A stretch of 9,099 nt of DNA, from the NCBI GenBank assembly GCA_031367345.1, contig JANLPR010000151.1, positions 1-9,099 on the forward strand, in the 5' to 3' direction. The DNA is from JADKIH01 sp031367345 (GTDB taxonomy: Bacteria > Bacteroidota > Bacteroidia > AKYH767-A > 2013-40CM-41-45). Every line of letters begins with the position of its first letter. Position 1 is the first letter of the stretch. The notes beneath the pieces are model-generated. The model was given only the letters and a program-made list of their open reading frames with translations. It was not told the DNA's origin and ran no database searches. Made by a program: the position numbers and the translations under genes. Shown here one piece after another: positions 1-7,077 of this stretch.

Positions 1-129
1 CTCTGCCGCCAAACATAATTTGTAAATCCATTTGCAAATTGCGTTCTCGCTTCCCCGGCGGAATACCGCTTGAAGTCTGAGTAAATTGTAAGTGCGTGCA
101 TAATTTCCGCTCAATATTCCGCCTATCAT
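1..129 (-). other. Open frame running off the left edge, coding status unclear
   Basis: Reading leftward from an ATG at 129-127 there is an open frame of 43 codons to the window edge, starting MIGGILSGNYARTYNLLRLQ. A second minus-strand frame is also open across most of the same bases, with an ATG at 31-29. The block is about 44% G+C, higher than the AT-rich DNA just to its right. It also carries a perfect 9-bp inverted repeat, GGCGGAATA at 57-65 and TATTCCGCC at 115-123. I do not recognise the protein in either frame. It could be the start of a leftward gene, a piece of a dispersed intergenic repeat, or the edge of a small mobile element. Two open frames over only 129 bases is weak evidence for coding. 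Confidence 0.2.
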
Positions 130-200
130 TTTACGAATTTACTAATGATGATTTGTCGCTAATTAGATTTTTTTACATTTGATGACTCCGTTGAACGGGA

Positions 201-298
201 ATTTCCAATTACGAATCTCAACTATCTATTTTCGAATATCCACTCTCAAATCACAACTCTCAAATAACAACTCTCAAATTACGATTCTCGACTCTCGA
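201..298 (-). repeat. Array of 14 in-phase heptamers downstream of tatA
   Basis: Read on the minus strand, these 98 bases divide without any indel into 14 heptamers that mostly fit T(C/T)GNRRN, for example TCGAGAG, TCGAGAA, TCGTAAT, TTGAGAG, TTGTTAT. At 243-284 the alternation makes three copies of a 14-bp unit (CTCTCAAATNACAA on the plus strand, the third ending ACGA). The array begins 16 bases beyond the end of the tatA terminator tract. The same heptamer family occurs at 8499-8806 on the opposite strand; CAAATTACGATTCT at 275-288 is the exact reverse complement of 8782-8795. No protein is expected from it. Confidence 0.75.
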
Positions 299-314
299 AC
301 TAAGATTTCACAAG

Positions 315-350
315 AAAAAAAAAGAGGAATACCATTAAGCATTCCTCTTT
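315..350 (-). terminator. Rho-independent terminator of tatA
   Basis: AAAGAGGAAT (321-330) and ATTCCTCTTT (341-350) form a perfect 10-bp stem around a 10-nt loop. On the minus strand it is followed by a run of nine T (plus-strand A at 315-323, partly within the stem). It lies 23 bases past the tatA stop codon. Confidence 0.9.
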
Positions 351-373
351 GAGTGTGAGTTGAGTGTATAAGC

Positions 374-688
374 TCAGTCTTCTTTTTTAGTTTGTTCGGT
401 TGCATGATAATCGGCTTGTGCAACAGATTCATTTGTCGGCTTAGGACTTTCTTCAAGGTTTTTAACGGGAGCAGCAGGAGCTTTTGGAGCAGCTGGTGTA
501 TCGCTTGCCGCATTTCGAACTTCATTCTCAATTCCGTTCATTGCATCTTTGAATTCACGCATTCCTTTACCTAATCCTTTTGCTAATTCCGGTATTCTTT
601 TAGAACCGAAAAATAACAATACCACCAACATAATCACGAACACTTCTCCACCACCTAGATTTAAGAAGAGCAAATTTAAAAGAGTCAT
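374..688 (-). CDS. tatA: Twin-arginine translocase subunit TatA
   Basis: TatA is a small inner-membrane protein that assembles around TatC to let folded proteins with twin-arginine signal peptides cross the cytoplasmic membrane. The 104-residue product has the family plan: a short outside N-terminus (1-13), one membrane helix (about 14-28) led by acidic E15, the Phe-Gly hinge (F27-G28), an amphipathic helix (SKRIPELAKGLGKGMREFKD, about 29-48), then a disordered Ala/Pro/Glu/Lys-rich tail ending in KKED. The ATG at 688 gives a normal-length N-terminus; there is no Shine-Dalgarno sequence, as is usual in Bacteroidota. It lies downstream of secDF on the same strand with a 223-bp gap, but the secDF terminator in the gap suggests independent transcription. 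TatC is not in the window. TatB-like proteins share this architecture; the glycine-rich start and strong FFGSKRIPELAKGLGKGMRE motif favour TatA. Confidence 0.93.
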   Translation of the reverse strand: MTLLNLLFLNLGGGEVFVIMLVVLLFFGSKRIPELAKGLGKGMREFKDAMNGIENEVRNAASDTPAAPKAPAAPVKNLEESPKPTNESVAQADYHATEQTKKED

Positions 689-704
689 TTCTATCTATTT
701 TTTG

Positions 705-733
705 TAAATGTAAGCACTTTTAAGTGAAACAAA
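705..733 (-). promoter_or_regulatory. Weak candidate tatA promoter
   Basis: On the minus strand, TTTG (730-733) is followed after 17 bases by TACATTTA (705-712), one mismatch from the Bacteroidota -7 box TAnnTTTG. The spacer is shorter than the usual 19 or so, and transcription would start about ten bases before the ATG. No better match was found in 689-854. This is a guess. Confidence 0.25.
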
Positions 734-821
734 TATGAATTATGAGAGGAGAAATTGATTAACAAATCAAAGATTGTTTTTGGCCCAAAACGGAAGATTA
801 AATCGTTTTTAAATCACTTCA

Positions 822-835
822 CAGAAAATTTTCTG
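822..835. other. 14-bp perfect palindrome between secDF and tatA
   Basis: CAGAAAATTTTCTG is self-complementary with no loop. A second small symmetric site, TTTTGG-C-CCAAAA, is at 778-790. Both lie between the secDF terminator and tatA and could be binding sites for dimeric regulators, but in AT-rich DNA such palindromes also occur by chance. Confidence 0.25.
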
Positions 836-855
836 ACCTGAAAAAATTAGTTCAC

Positions 856-890
856 AAAAAAAGAGAGATTCCATTGCTGAAATCTCTCTT
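856..890 (-). terminator. Rho-independent terminator of secDF
   Basis: AAGAGAGATT (861-870) and AATCTCTCTT (881-890) make a perfect 10-bp stem with a 10-nt loop. On the minus strand a run of seven T follows (plus-strand A at 856-862). It lies 21 bases beyond the secDF stop and has nearly the same geometry as the tatA terminator. Confidence 0.9.
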
Positions 891-911
891 CTTAGAAATA
901 GGTTTAATTAA

Positions 912-3899
912 TTACGCATCTAATTCTTTCCCTGCAAAATCGACTACTATCGGAGTAGCAATACAGATCGAAGAATACGTACCGATAACGATACCAATTA
1001 AAAGTGCGAATGTAAATCCACGAATTACTTCACCACCAAAAATGAAGATGGCAAGTAGTACAAAGAAGATCGTTAATGAAGTATTGATAGTACGACTAAG
1101 CGTAGAATTCAAGGCATCATTGATTACTTTCTTTTGATCTTTTGCATGGTGATGTATGCCTACGAATTCACGAATACGGTCAAACACTACGACTGTATCG
1201 GTCATTGAATATCCCATTACCGTTAAGATCGCAGCTATAAATGCCTGATCAATTTCTAAAGAGAAAGGAAGTATACCATTGAAGATTGTATAGAACGAAA
1301 GTACAATAAGTACATCGTGAACAAGAGCCACAACCGCACCAAGGCCATACTGCCAGCGACGGAATCGGATAAAGATATATAAGAACATCAATGCACAAGA
1401 AACGAGGATAGCCCAGACCGCCGACGATTTAATGTCATCAGCAATAGTTGGTCCTACCTTCTGAGAACTCAAAACCGTATATCCTCCATCGCCTTGAATG
1501 GTATTTAATCCTTCGTTCAATTTAGCTACAACATTTTGTTCAGCTTCTGGAGTAGCATCTTCGATCAAATAACTAGTAGTGATCTTTACCTGATTGTTGC
1601 TACCAAATGTTTTTACTTCCGGTGATTTCGTGAAAGGTCCTTTTAATGCATCCATCACCTGCACCGTTTCAACCGGTTTTTGGAAACGCACTACATACGT
1701 ACGTCCACCTTCAAAGTCAACACCAAAGTTTAAGCCTTTGAACATAAAAGCTATTATACCGATTGTGATAATCGTTCCGGAGATGAAATAATATATTTTA
1801 CGCTTTTCTACGAAATTGATATGAATATTTTTGAAAGCACCTTTTGTATATTTATTCGAGAAACGAATCTCTTTATTTTTTGCAAGCATTCTGTCGAATA
1901 CCAAACGAGTAATAAAAATTGCGCTGAATAAAGATGAAAGGATACCTATGATCAACGTTGTTGCGAATCCTTGAATTGGACCTGTACCGAAAATGTAAAG
2001 GATAATACCGAGAATTAATGTTGTTACGTTTGAGTCAATGATAGATGAGTATGCGTGTTTGAAACCATCGGCTACTGCCAAACGAATTCCTTTTCCTAGT
2101 GCAAGCTCTTCACGTACACGTTCGAAAATAAGGATGTTCGCATCAACCGACATACCAATGGTAAGTACGATACCGGCAATACCCGGAAGAGTAAGTACAG
2201 CACCTAACGATGCAAGTATACCCATGATGAAAAAGACGTTTGCAAAGAGAGCGATATCGGCAACGATACCTGCATTACCATAGTATGATACCATGAAAAT
2301 AAGTACAAGGATCAAGGCAATAACAAACGACAAAAGTCCGGAGCTAATTGCTTCTTTACCTAATGTTGGCCCTACCACAGTATCTTCAACAATACGTGCA
2401 GGAGCCGGAAGCTTTCCTACTTTCAGAATGTTAGCTAAGTCATCCGCCTCTTCTAAAGAGAATTGTCCGGTGATACTTGAATTTCCACCACTAATCTCGT
2501 TGATTACATTCGGGAAAGAATAGACATAATCATCCAACACAATCGCAATCGATTTGTTGACATTGTCGTGAGTCAAACGCTTCCATGTGTGTCCACCTTC
2601 AGCATTCATCGACATACTTATTTCCCAGTTATCGGTGAATTGTCCTTTTTGTTTACGAGCATCAATAATAGCAGAACCATCGAGCGGTGCTTGGTGATCG
2701 CGAACCGGCATACGAATAGCAACTAACTGATATACTTTTCCTTCTTTGTCGATTGCTTTCACTGTCCACATAGCTTTAAATTCGCGCGGGAATTTATTAG
2801 CTACAACATCCATGTGAAAAATCTGATTTACACGAGCAGTATCTTTTGCAAGAGCAGAACCGATAACCGGGCCTTTACGAAGTTCGCTTTGATTTTTTTC
2901 GTTCTGCTGAATAGCAGGTGAAAGAATAGCGAAGAGCGGATTTTCTTTAGCAAAGTCTTCGAACGATTTATCTTTTTTAGCAGCACCTGTATCAGAAGAA
3001 GCACTATCAGTTTTTCCTAACTGACTCATCAACGATTTAGAAGAATCTGTTGTGGCAGCAGTAGTAGCAGCTTTAGCAGAGTCTACAACAGCTACCGTTG
3101 AATCTGTTTTAACAGCAGTTGTAGAATCGGCTTTTGTTGTAAGCTTTAAAATTTTGTTTACATCTTCTAAGATCGGGTAAATGTCTTTGTTGTCGTATGT
3201 CTCCCAGAATTCCAGCTTAGCTGTTCCCTGAAGAAGTTTACGTACACGTTCCGGCTCTTTGATACCCGGAAGTTCTACGAGGATACGATTGTTTCCAAGC
3301 TTCTGAACATTCGGCTGAGTAACACCAAATTTATCAATACGAGTTTTTAAGATTTGGTAAGTACGATCGAAGGCCGCATCCGATTCTTTTTGAATCACAG
3401 CTTCAACTTGATCGTTAGTTGAATTAAAATTAATTCGATCAGACAATTCTTTCGTGCCAAAAATGGCAGCAAGTTTTGCGTTCTTATCGAGCTTGGTAAA
3501 TTCTTTCACGAATAGCTTCACAAAATTCTCAGAGCTACTAGCCTGTGCAGCTTGTGCGTTGGCCAATGCTTTGTTGAAGGTTGCATCGTTACTGTAATTC
3601 GACATAGCACGAATAAGGTCGACTAACGAAACCTCCATGGTTACGTTCATACCACCTTTAAGATCGAGTCCTAAGTTGATTTCGTTTTCTTTACACTTTT
3701 TGAAAGTAAATCCGAAAAGTGGATAAACCGGTTGCGTGTTGATAGAGTCGAGATAACTCTTTTCTTTAGCCGGATCACCTGCAGCGAATTGCTTCGCATT
3801 TTTTTCGACATTTTTTGTCACAAGTGTAAAGCTTAACTGATAGAGGCAAACGAGTGCCAGCAGGATCGCGAATAGCTTTACTGCACCTTTACTTTGCAT
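912..3899 (-). CDS. secDF: Fused protein translocase subunit SecDF
   Basis: SecDF is an inner-membrane accessory of the SecYEG channel that uses the proton gradient to pull exported proteins out on the periplasmic side. This 995-residue protein joins SecD and SecF in one chain, the normal state in Bacteroidota. Residues 9-27 are the first membrane helix, and LGLDLKGGMNV (76-86) is the conserved start of the SecD periplasmic domain. A large periplasmic region follows to about 515, then five membrane helices (about 519-668) containing the SecD signature GMSVDANILIFERVREE. SecF starts at about 700, with a helix (702-721), NFGVDFEGG (724-732), a periplasmic domain, and five helices (826-985) with GYSMTDTVVVFDRIRE. 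Residues 253-312 are a low-complexity Thr/Ser/Ala/Lys/Asp stretch inserted in the periplasmic region. The ATG at 3899 immediately precedes the first helix and has no Shine-Dalgarno sequence. A good promoter lies about 55 bases upstream. Confidence 0.96.
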   Translation of the reverse strand: MQSKGAVKLFAILLALVCLYQLSFTLVTKNVEKNAKQFAAGDPAKEKSYLDSINTQPVYPLFGFTFKKCKENEINLGLDLKGGMNVTMEVSLVDLIRAMSNYSNDATFNKALANAQAAQASSSENFVKLFVKEFTKLDKNAKLAAIFGTKELSDRINFNSTNDQVEAVIQKESDAAFDRTYQILKTRIDKFGVTQPNVQKLGNNRILVELPGIKEPERVRKLLQGTAKLEFWETYDNKDIYPILEDVNKILKLTTKADSTTAVKTDSTVAVVDSAKAATTAATTDSSKSLMSQLGKTDSASSDTGAAKKDKSFEDFAKENPLFAILSPAIQQNEKNQSELRKGPVIGSALAKDTARVNQIFHMDVVANKFPREFKAMWTVKAIDKEGKVYQLVAIRMPVRDHQAPLDGSAIIDARKQKGQFTDNWEISMSMNAEGGHTWKRLTHDNVNKSIAIVLDDYVYSFPNVINEISGGNSSITGQFSLEEADDLANILKVGKLPAPARIVEDTVVGPTLGKEAISSGLLSFVIALILVLIFMVSYYGNAGIVADIALFANVFFIMGILASLGAVLTLPGIAGIVLTIGMSVDANILIFERVREELALGKGIRLAVADGFKHAYSSIIDSNVTTLILGIILYIFGTGPIQGFATTLIIGILSSLFSAIFITRLVFDRMLAKNKEIRFSNKYTKGAFKNIHINFVEKRKIYYFISGTIITIGIIAFMFKGLNFGVDFEGGRTYVVRFQKPVETVQVMDALKGPFTKSPEVKTFGSNNQVKITTSYLIEDATPEAEQNVVAKLNEGLNTIQGDGGYTVLSSQKVGPTIADDIKSSAVWAILVSCALMFLYIFIRFRRWQYGLGAVVALVHDVLIVLSFYTIFNGILPFSLEIDQAFIAAILTVMGYSMTDTVVVFDRIREFVGIHHHAKDQKKVINDALNSTLSRTINTSLTIFFVLLAIFIFGGEVIRGFTFALLIGIVIGTYSSICIATPIVVDFAGKELDA

Positions 3900-3955
3900 G
3901 GATGATGAGTAATTTTAGAATGAACTTATTGGAAATTAATTTTTTTAAGAGCGTG

Positions 3956-3985
3956 CAAAGATAGAATTTAGAGCCTAATTTCCAA
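3956..3985 (-). promoter_or_regulatory. secDF promoter (Bacteroidota type)
   Basis: On the minus strand TTG (3983-3985) is separated by exactly 19 bases from TATCTTTG (3956-3963), which matches the Bacteroidota primary-sigma consensus TTG-N19-TAnnTTTG completely. Transcription would start near 3950, giving a leader of about 50 bases before the secDF ATG. Confidence 0.75.
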
Positions 3986-3996
3986 TTTTAGCGCAT

Positions 3997-4190
3997 TTAA
4001 TTGTATATATGTATAAAGAATGTTTTAAAGCACGCAACTGCTTGATTATCATTACTCGTTAGCCAATTGTACTGTAACTTTTGGCCATAAGCAAGGCAAA
4101 AACTGAATAAAACTGCAGAAATTAATATGAAAAAACGTTCAAGATGAAAAAAAGGAGTGTGTAAAAGAGCATAATGGCTACTTTTTTCAT
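3997..4190 (-). pseudogene. Possible decayed gene for a small secreted protein
   Basis: The minus strand from 4190 opens with ATG-AAA-AAA and encodes MKKVAIMLFYTLLFF before reaching TAA at 4124-4122. An overlapping frame has no ATG but reads ERFFILISAVLFSFCLAYGQ, a good lipid-phase helix with an AYGQ end like a Bacteroidota signal-peptidase site. It continues for 27 residues (KLQYNWLTSNDNQAVACFKT and beyond) to TAA at 3999-3997. A single extra T in the T7 run (plus-strand A at 4147-4153) would join the two frames into a 64-residue ORF. This may be a frameshifted remnant, a sequencing error in a homopolymer, or chance in AT-rich DNA. I do not recognise the protein. Confidence 0.22.
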
Positions 4191-4218
4191 TGCATTTTTA
4201 CGAAAATCGACATTAATA

Positions 4219-4262
4219 ATTGGGAGGAAAGAGATCATAGTTGGGAGGATAATAGTTGGGAG
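4219..4262. repeat. Three short direct repeats of ATARTTGGGAG type
   Basis: ATAATTGGGAGG, ATAGTTGGGAGG and ATAGTTGGGAGA occur with 21-bp and 15-bp spacing (TGGGAG at 4221, 4242 and 4257). They lie downstream of the 53-codon minus-strand ORF. They might be repeated binding sites or a small decayed tandem repeat; the function is unknown. Confidence 0.5.
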
Positions 4263-4301
4263 AATATTTGTGAGTTTGCACTTATAATCGAATGGGGAGA
4301 A

Positions 4302-4463
4302 TTAATTAACCAGAGAATTAATAAGTGTCATACCCGACTCTGTTTTACGAAGTATATAAAATAATAGAAATCCACTAAAGACTAACTGAAAGATTAAAAA
4401 AGACACGTTGAATAGTCGTGCACCACGATGTAAATGATTGTGACCTGAAGTAGAATATTCCAT
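4302..4463 (-). CDS. Hypothetical small single-span membrane protein (53 residues)
   Basis: An ATG at 4463 opens a frame of 53 codons ending in TAA at 4302-4304. The product starts MEYSTSGHNHLHRGARLFNV, has one hydrophobic stretch at about residues 18-38 (ending FLLFYIL) and then a basic flank (RK) and a short polar tail, TESGMTLINSLVN. The charge pattern and single helix resemble the small accessory membrane proteins that sit beside larger membrane complexes. I do not recognise the family and no partner is evident. In favour are a clear membrane-protein layout, varied codon use and an otherwise empty spacer. Against are the short length, the lack of a good promoter (GATATTTACC precedes the ATG) and the lack of a terminator. 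It is not part of either flanking gene. Confidence 0.4.
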   Translation of the reverse strand: MEYSTSGHNHLHRGARLFNVSFLIFQLVFSGFLLFYILRKTESGMTLINSLVN

Positions 4464-4680
4464 AGGTAAATATCTTATTTAGTCAAGTTAATCAAAAAGG
4501 AATTTCGATGTAAAGAAAGTAGCGGTAAATCTTACAGAATGAAAAAAAAGCCAGAGAAACAACGATAGACGATGTTGTTGCCCCTTCAATTGTTTTGTGA
4601 GAATCAAAACAGACAGGTTTTTTGATTTGAAAAATTGAAAGACCATTTAGAAAATAGCTTGTTGAATTAGTTCTAAACTT

Positions 4681-4714
4681 TTGCAAGCAATATTTATTCA
4701 AAATTCTTACCTTG
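4681..4714 (+). promoter_or_regulatory. Candidate aconitase promoter
   Basis: TTG (4681-4683), inside CTTTTGC, is followed after 24 bases by TACCTTG (4708-4714), which is the -7 box TAnnTTTG with one T missing. A start about six bases further on would leave a leader of about 15 bases. Spacing and box are both imperfect, so this is tentative. Confidence 0.35.
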
Positions 4715-4735
4715 TGAGCTTTAAATAATACTAAA

Positions 4736-7003
4736 ATGGCATTTGACTTAGAAATGATCAAAGCAGTCTATTCAGGACTAGCCGGTAAGATCGACACAGC
4801 GCGTAAAGTCGTTGGACATCCGCTCACATTAACAGAGAAAATTCTTTATTCACACTTAACATCAGGTAGTGCGAATGAGTTGTACAAGCGAGGGCAATCG
4901 TATGTCGATTTTAATCCGGATCGCGTAGCAATGCAAGATGCCACAGCACAGATGGCATTGCTACAATTTATGCAAGCCGGTCGTCCATCTGTTGCAGTTC
5001 CTTCTACAGTACATTGCGACCACTTGATACAAGCAAAAATTGGAGCAGCGGATGACTTAACAACAGCATTAGATAAAAACAAAGAAGTGTATGATTTTCT
5101 TTCGTCCGTTTCAAATAAATATGGAATTGGTTTTTGGAAACCGGGTGCTGGAATTATTCATCAGGTAATTCTTGAGAATTATGCTTTCCCTGGAGGAATG
5201 ATGATAGGTACCGATTCGCATACAGTAAATGCAGGCGGATTAGGAATGATAGCTATTGGTGTAGGCGGTGCCGATGCTTGTGATGTGATGGCAGGCTTAC
5301 CTTGGGAATTAAAATTTCCAAAACTGATTGGCGTAAAGCTTACAGGAAAACTGAGTGGATGGACATCAGCAAAAGATATTATTTTAAAAGTAGCAGGTAT
5401 ACTCACTGTTAAAGGTGGTACTGATAAAATTGTTGAATATTTTGGTCCGGGTGCTGAGAGTTTAAGCTGTACAGGTAAAGGAACAATTTGTAATATGGGA
5501 GCAGAAATTGGAGCAACAACTTCTATCTTTTGTTATGATAAAAAAATGGGTGATTATTTACGTGGCACCGAAAGAGCAGCAATAGCAGATGCAGCAGATC
5601 AAGTTGCAAAACATTTAAGAGGCGACGATGAAGTATATTCTTCGCCGGAAAAATATTTCGATGAAGTTATTGAAATTAATTTGTCAGAATTAGAGCCGCA
5701 TGTAAATGGACCATTCACTCCAGATCTTGCTTGGCCTATATCTAAATTTGCGGCGGCGGTGAAAGAAAATAACTGGCCACAAGAATTAGAGGTAGGTTTA
5801 ATTGGATCATGTACTAACTCTTCGTACGAAGATATTTCTCGCGCAGCTTCTTTAGCACAACAAGCAGTAGAAGCGAATATTAAAACCAAAGCAGAATTTA
5901 CTATTACACCGGGATCAGAGTTAGTTCGGTACACAGTAGAACGCGATGGTTATTTAGGTACGTTTGAAAAAATTGGCGGAGTTGTATTAGCGAATGCCTG
6001 CGGACCATGTATTGGACAATGGGCACGACACACGAACGATCCGAATAAAAAGAATTCGATCATTACATCTTTCAATAGAAATTTTGCAAAAAGAAATGAT
6101 GGCAATCCGAATACCCATGCATTTGTTGCTTCACCGGAGATTGTAACAGCAATGGCAATTGCCGGTGATCTTGGATTCAATCCACTTACCGATTCGCTTA
6201 CAGCACCTGACGGAACAAAATTTAAATTCAAAGAACCGGAAGGATTAGAAATGCCATTGAATGGATTTGCAGTTGAAGATGCGGGCTATCAAGCGCCGGC
6301 TGAGGATGGCAGTAAAGTTAAAGTGGCTGTTTCACCTACCTCCGATCGTTTGCAATTGTTAGAACCATTTGCAGCATGGGAAGGAACTGACTTGAATGGT
6401 TTACGTCTCTTAATCAAAGCAAAAGGTAAATGTACGACCGACCATATTTCTATGGCCGGACCATGGTTAAAATTCCGTGGACACCTTGACAACATTTCAA
6501 ATAATATGTTGATTGGAGCAATCAATGCTTTCAATGACAAATCGGATAACGTAAAAAATTCATTGACCGGAGAATACGATAGTGTTCCAAAAGTTCAACG
6601 AGCATATAAAGCAGCTAAGATTGGAACAATTGTAGTGGGAGATGAAAATTACGGAGAAGGTTCATCGAGAGAACATGCGGCGATGGAGCCACGTCATTTA
6701 GGTGTTAGAGCTATTTTGGTAAAATCGTTTGCGCGTATCCACGAAACGAATTTGAAAAAACAGGGAATGTTGGCATTGACTTTTACCACAAAATCCGACT
6801 ACGATAAAATCAGAGAAGATGATCAATTCGATATTATCGGATTGACACATTTTGCTCCGGGAAGTCAGATCTCAGTCGTACTTCACCATTCAGATGGAAG
6901 CAAAGAAGAGATAAATGTAAACCATTCGTATAATGAAAATCAGATAGAGTGGTTTAAAGCCGGAGGAGCTTTAAATATTATCAGGGCTCAAGTGAGTGCA
7001 TAA
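4736..7003 (+). CDS. acn: Aconitate hydratase, mitochondrial type
   Basis: This enzyme interconverts citrate and isocitrate through cis-aconitate in the TCA cycle, in the cytoplasm, using a [4Fe-4S] cluster. At 755 residues it is close to mature mitochondrial aconitase and much shorter than the roughly 890-residue bacterial AcnA. The cluster cysteines are C359 (GSCTNSSYED), C422 and C425 (ANACGPCIGQWAR). Other active-site residues also line up: D95-H96, D160/H162 in GTDSHTVNAGG, R448 and R453 (FNRNFAKRNDG), R581, and S643-S644-R645 in YGEGSSREHAA. Domains 1-3 occupy about residues 1-500 and the swivel domain about 535-755. The ATG at 4736 begins right before a normal N-terminus; the A-rich upstream bases contain no Shine-Dalgarno sequence. 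It is transcribed alone, diverging from secDF and closed by a strong terminator. Mitochondrial-type aconitase is known in Bacteroides, which fits the host assignment. Confidence 0.97.
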   Translation: MAFDLEMIKAVYSGLAGKIDTARKVVGHPLTLTEKILYSHLTSGSANELYKRGQSYVDFNPDRVAMQDATAQMALLQFMQAGRPSVAVPSTVHCDHLIQAKIGAADDLTTALDKNKEVYDFLSSVSNKYGIGFWKPGAGIIHQVILENYAFPGGMMIGTDSHTVNAGGLGMIAIGVGGADACDVMAGLPWELKFPKLIGVKLTGKLSGWTSAKDIILKVAGILTVKGGTDKIVEYFGPGAESLSCTGKGTICNMGAEIGATTSIFCYDKKMGDYLRGTERAAIADAADQVAKHLRGDDEVYSSPEKYFDEVIEINLSELEPHVNGPFTPDLAWPISKFAAAVKENNWPQELEVGLIGSCTNSSYEDISRAASLAQQAVEANIKTKAEFTITPGSELVRYTVERDGYLGTFEKIGGVVLANACGPCIGQWARHTNDPNKKNSIITSFNRNFAKRNDGNPNTHAFVASPEIVTAMAIAGDLGFNPLTDSLTAPDGTKFKFKEPEGLEMPLNGFAVEDAGYQAPAEDGSKVKVAVSPTSDRLQLLEPFAAWEGTDLNGLRLLIKAKGKCTTDHISMAGPWLKFRGHLDNISNNMLIGAINAFNDKSDNVKNSLTGEYDSVPKVQRAYKAAKIGTIVVGDENYGEGSSREHAAMEPRHLGVRAILVKSFARIHETNLKKQGMLALTFTTKSDYDKIREDDQFDIIGLTHFAPGSQISVVLHHSDGSKEEINVNHSYNENQIEWFKAGGALNIIRAQVSA

Positions 7004-7020
7004 AAAGGATTTCGTTTTAT

Positions 7021-7077
7021 AACCATGCTCTTAGAATTTGGAAATCAATCGCCGAATTTTAAGAGCATGGTTTTTTT
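7021..7077 (+). terminator. Strong rho-independent terminator of the aconitase gene
   Basis: AACCATGCTCTTA (7021-7033) pairs perfectly with TAAGAGCATGGTT (7060-7072). The stem continues inward for eight more pairs, including two G-U, to 7041/7052, giving 21 pairs around a 10-nt loop. A run of seven T (7071-7077) follows. There is no matching tract on the minus strand, so it acts rightward only. Confidence 0.95.

Larger units (their letters stand above)
3900..4735. other. Long AT-rich spacer between divergent secDF and aconitase genes
   Basis: The 836 bases hold the secDF promoter near one end and a possible aconitase promoter near the other. In between are a 53-codon ORF (4302-4463, minus), a signal-peptide-like open frame lacking a start (about 3997-4190, minus), and three TGGGAG-containing direct repeats at 4219-4262. 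A short hairpin, TGTTTTG (4591-4597) with CAAAACA (4605-4611), is followed six bases later by T6, too weak to call a terminator. I see no tRNA, rRNA or recognised riboswitch here. Confidence 0.6.

Noticed and set aside
274..574. Small ORFs overlapping tatA on both strands
   Set aside because: They are alternative frames of tatA, its terminator and the adjoining repeat array, whereas the TatA frame has the full family signature.
4174..4287. 37-residue plus-strand ORF MATFFIAFLRKSTLIIGRKE and onward
   Set aside because: Its second half merely translates the three TGGGAG repeats (IIGR, IVGR, IVGR); there is no promoter or terminator and no family resemblance.
4591..4622. Terminator or attenuator upstream of aconitase
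   Set aside because: The stem is only 7 A/T-rich pairs and the T run begins six bases after it, so it is unlikely to stop transcription.
4492..4761. 89-codon minus-strand ORF overlapping the start of the aconitase gene
   Set aside because: It covers the aconitase promoter area and the first 26 bases of its coding sequence, has AT-rich composition typical of random frames, and shows no recognisable domain.
4736..7003. Homoaconitase or 3-isopropylmalate dehydratase instead of aconitase
   Set aside because: The single-chain 755-residue length with a fused swivel domain and full active-site residues fits mitochondrial-type aconitase; leucine-pathway enzymes are split into two subunits in bacteria.
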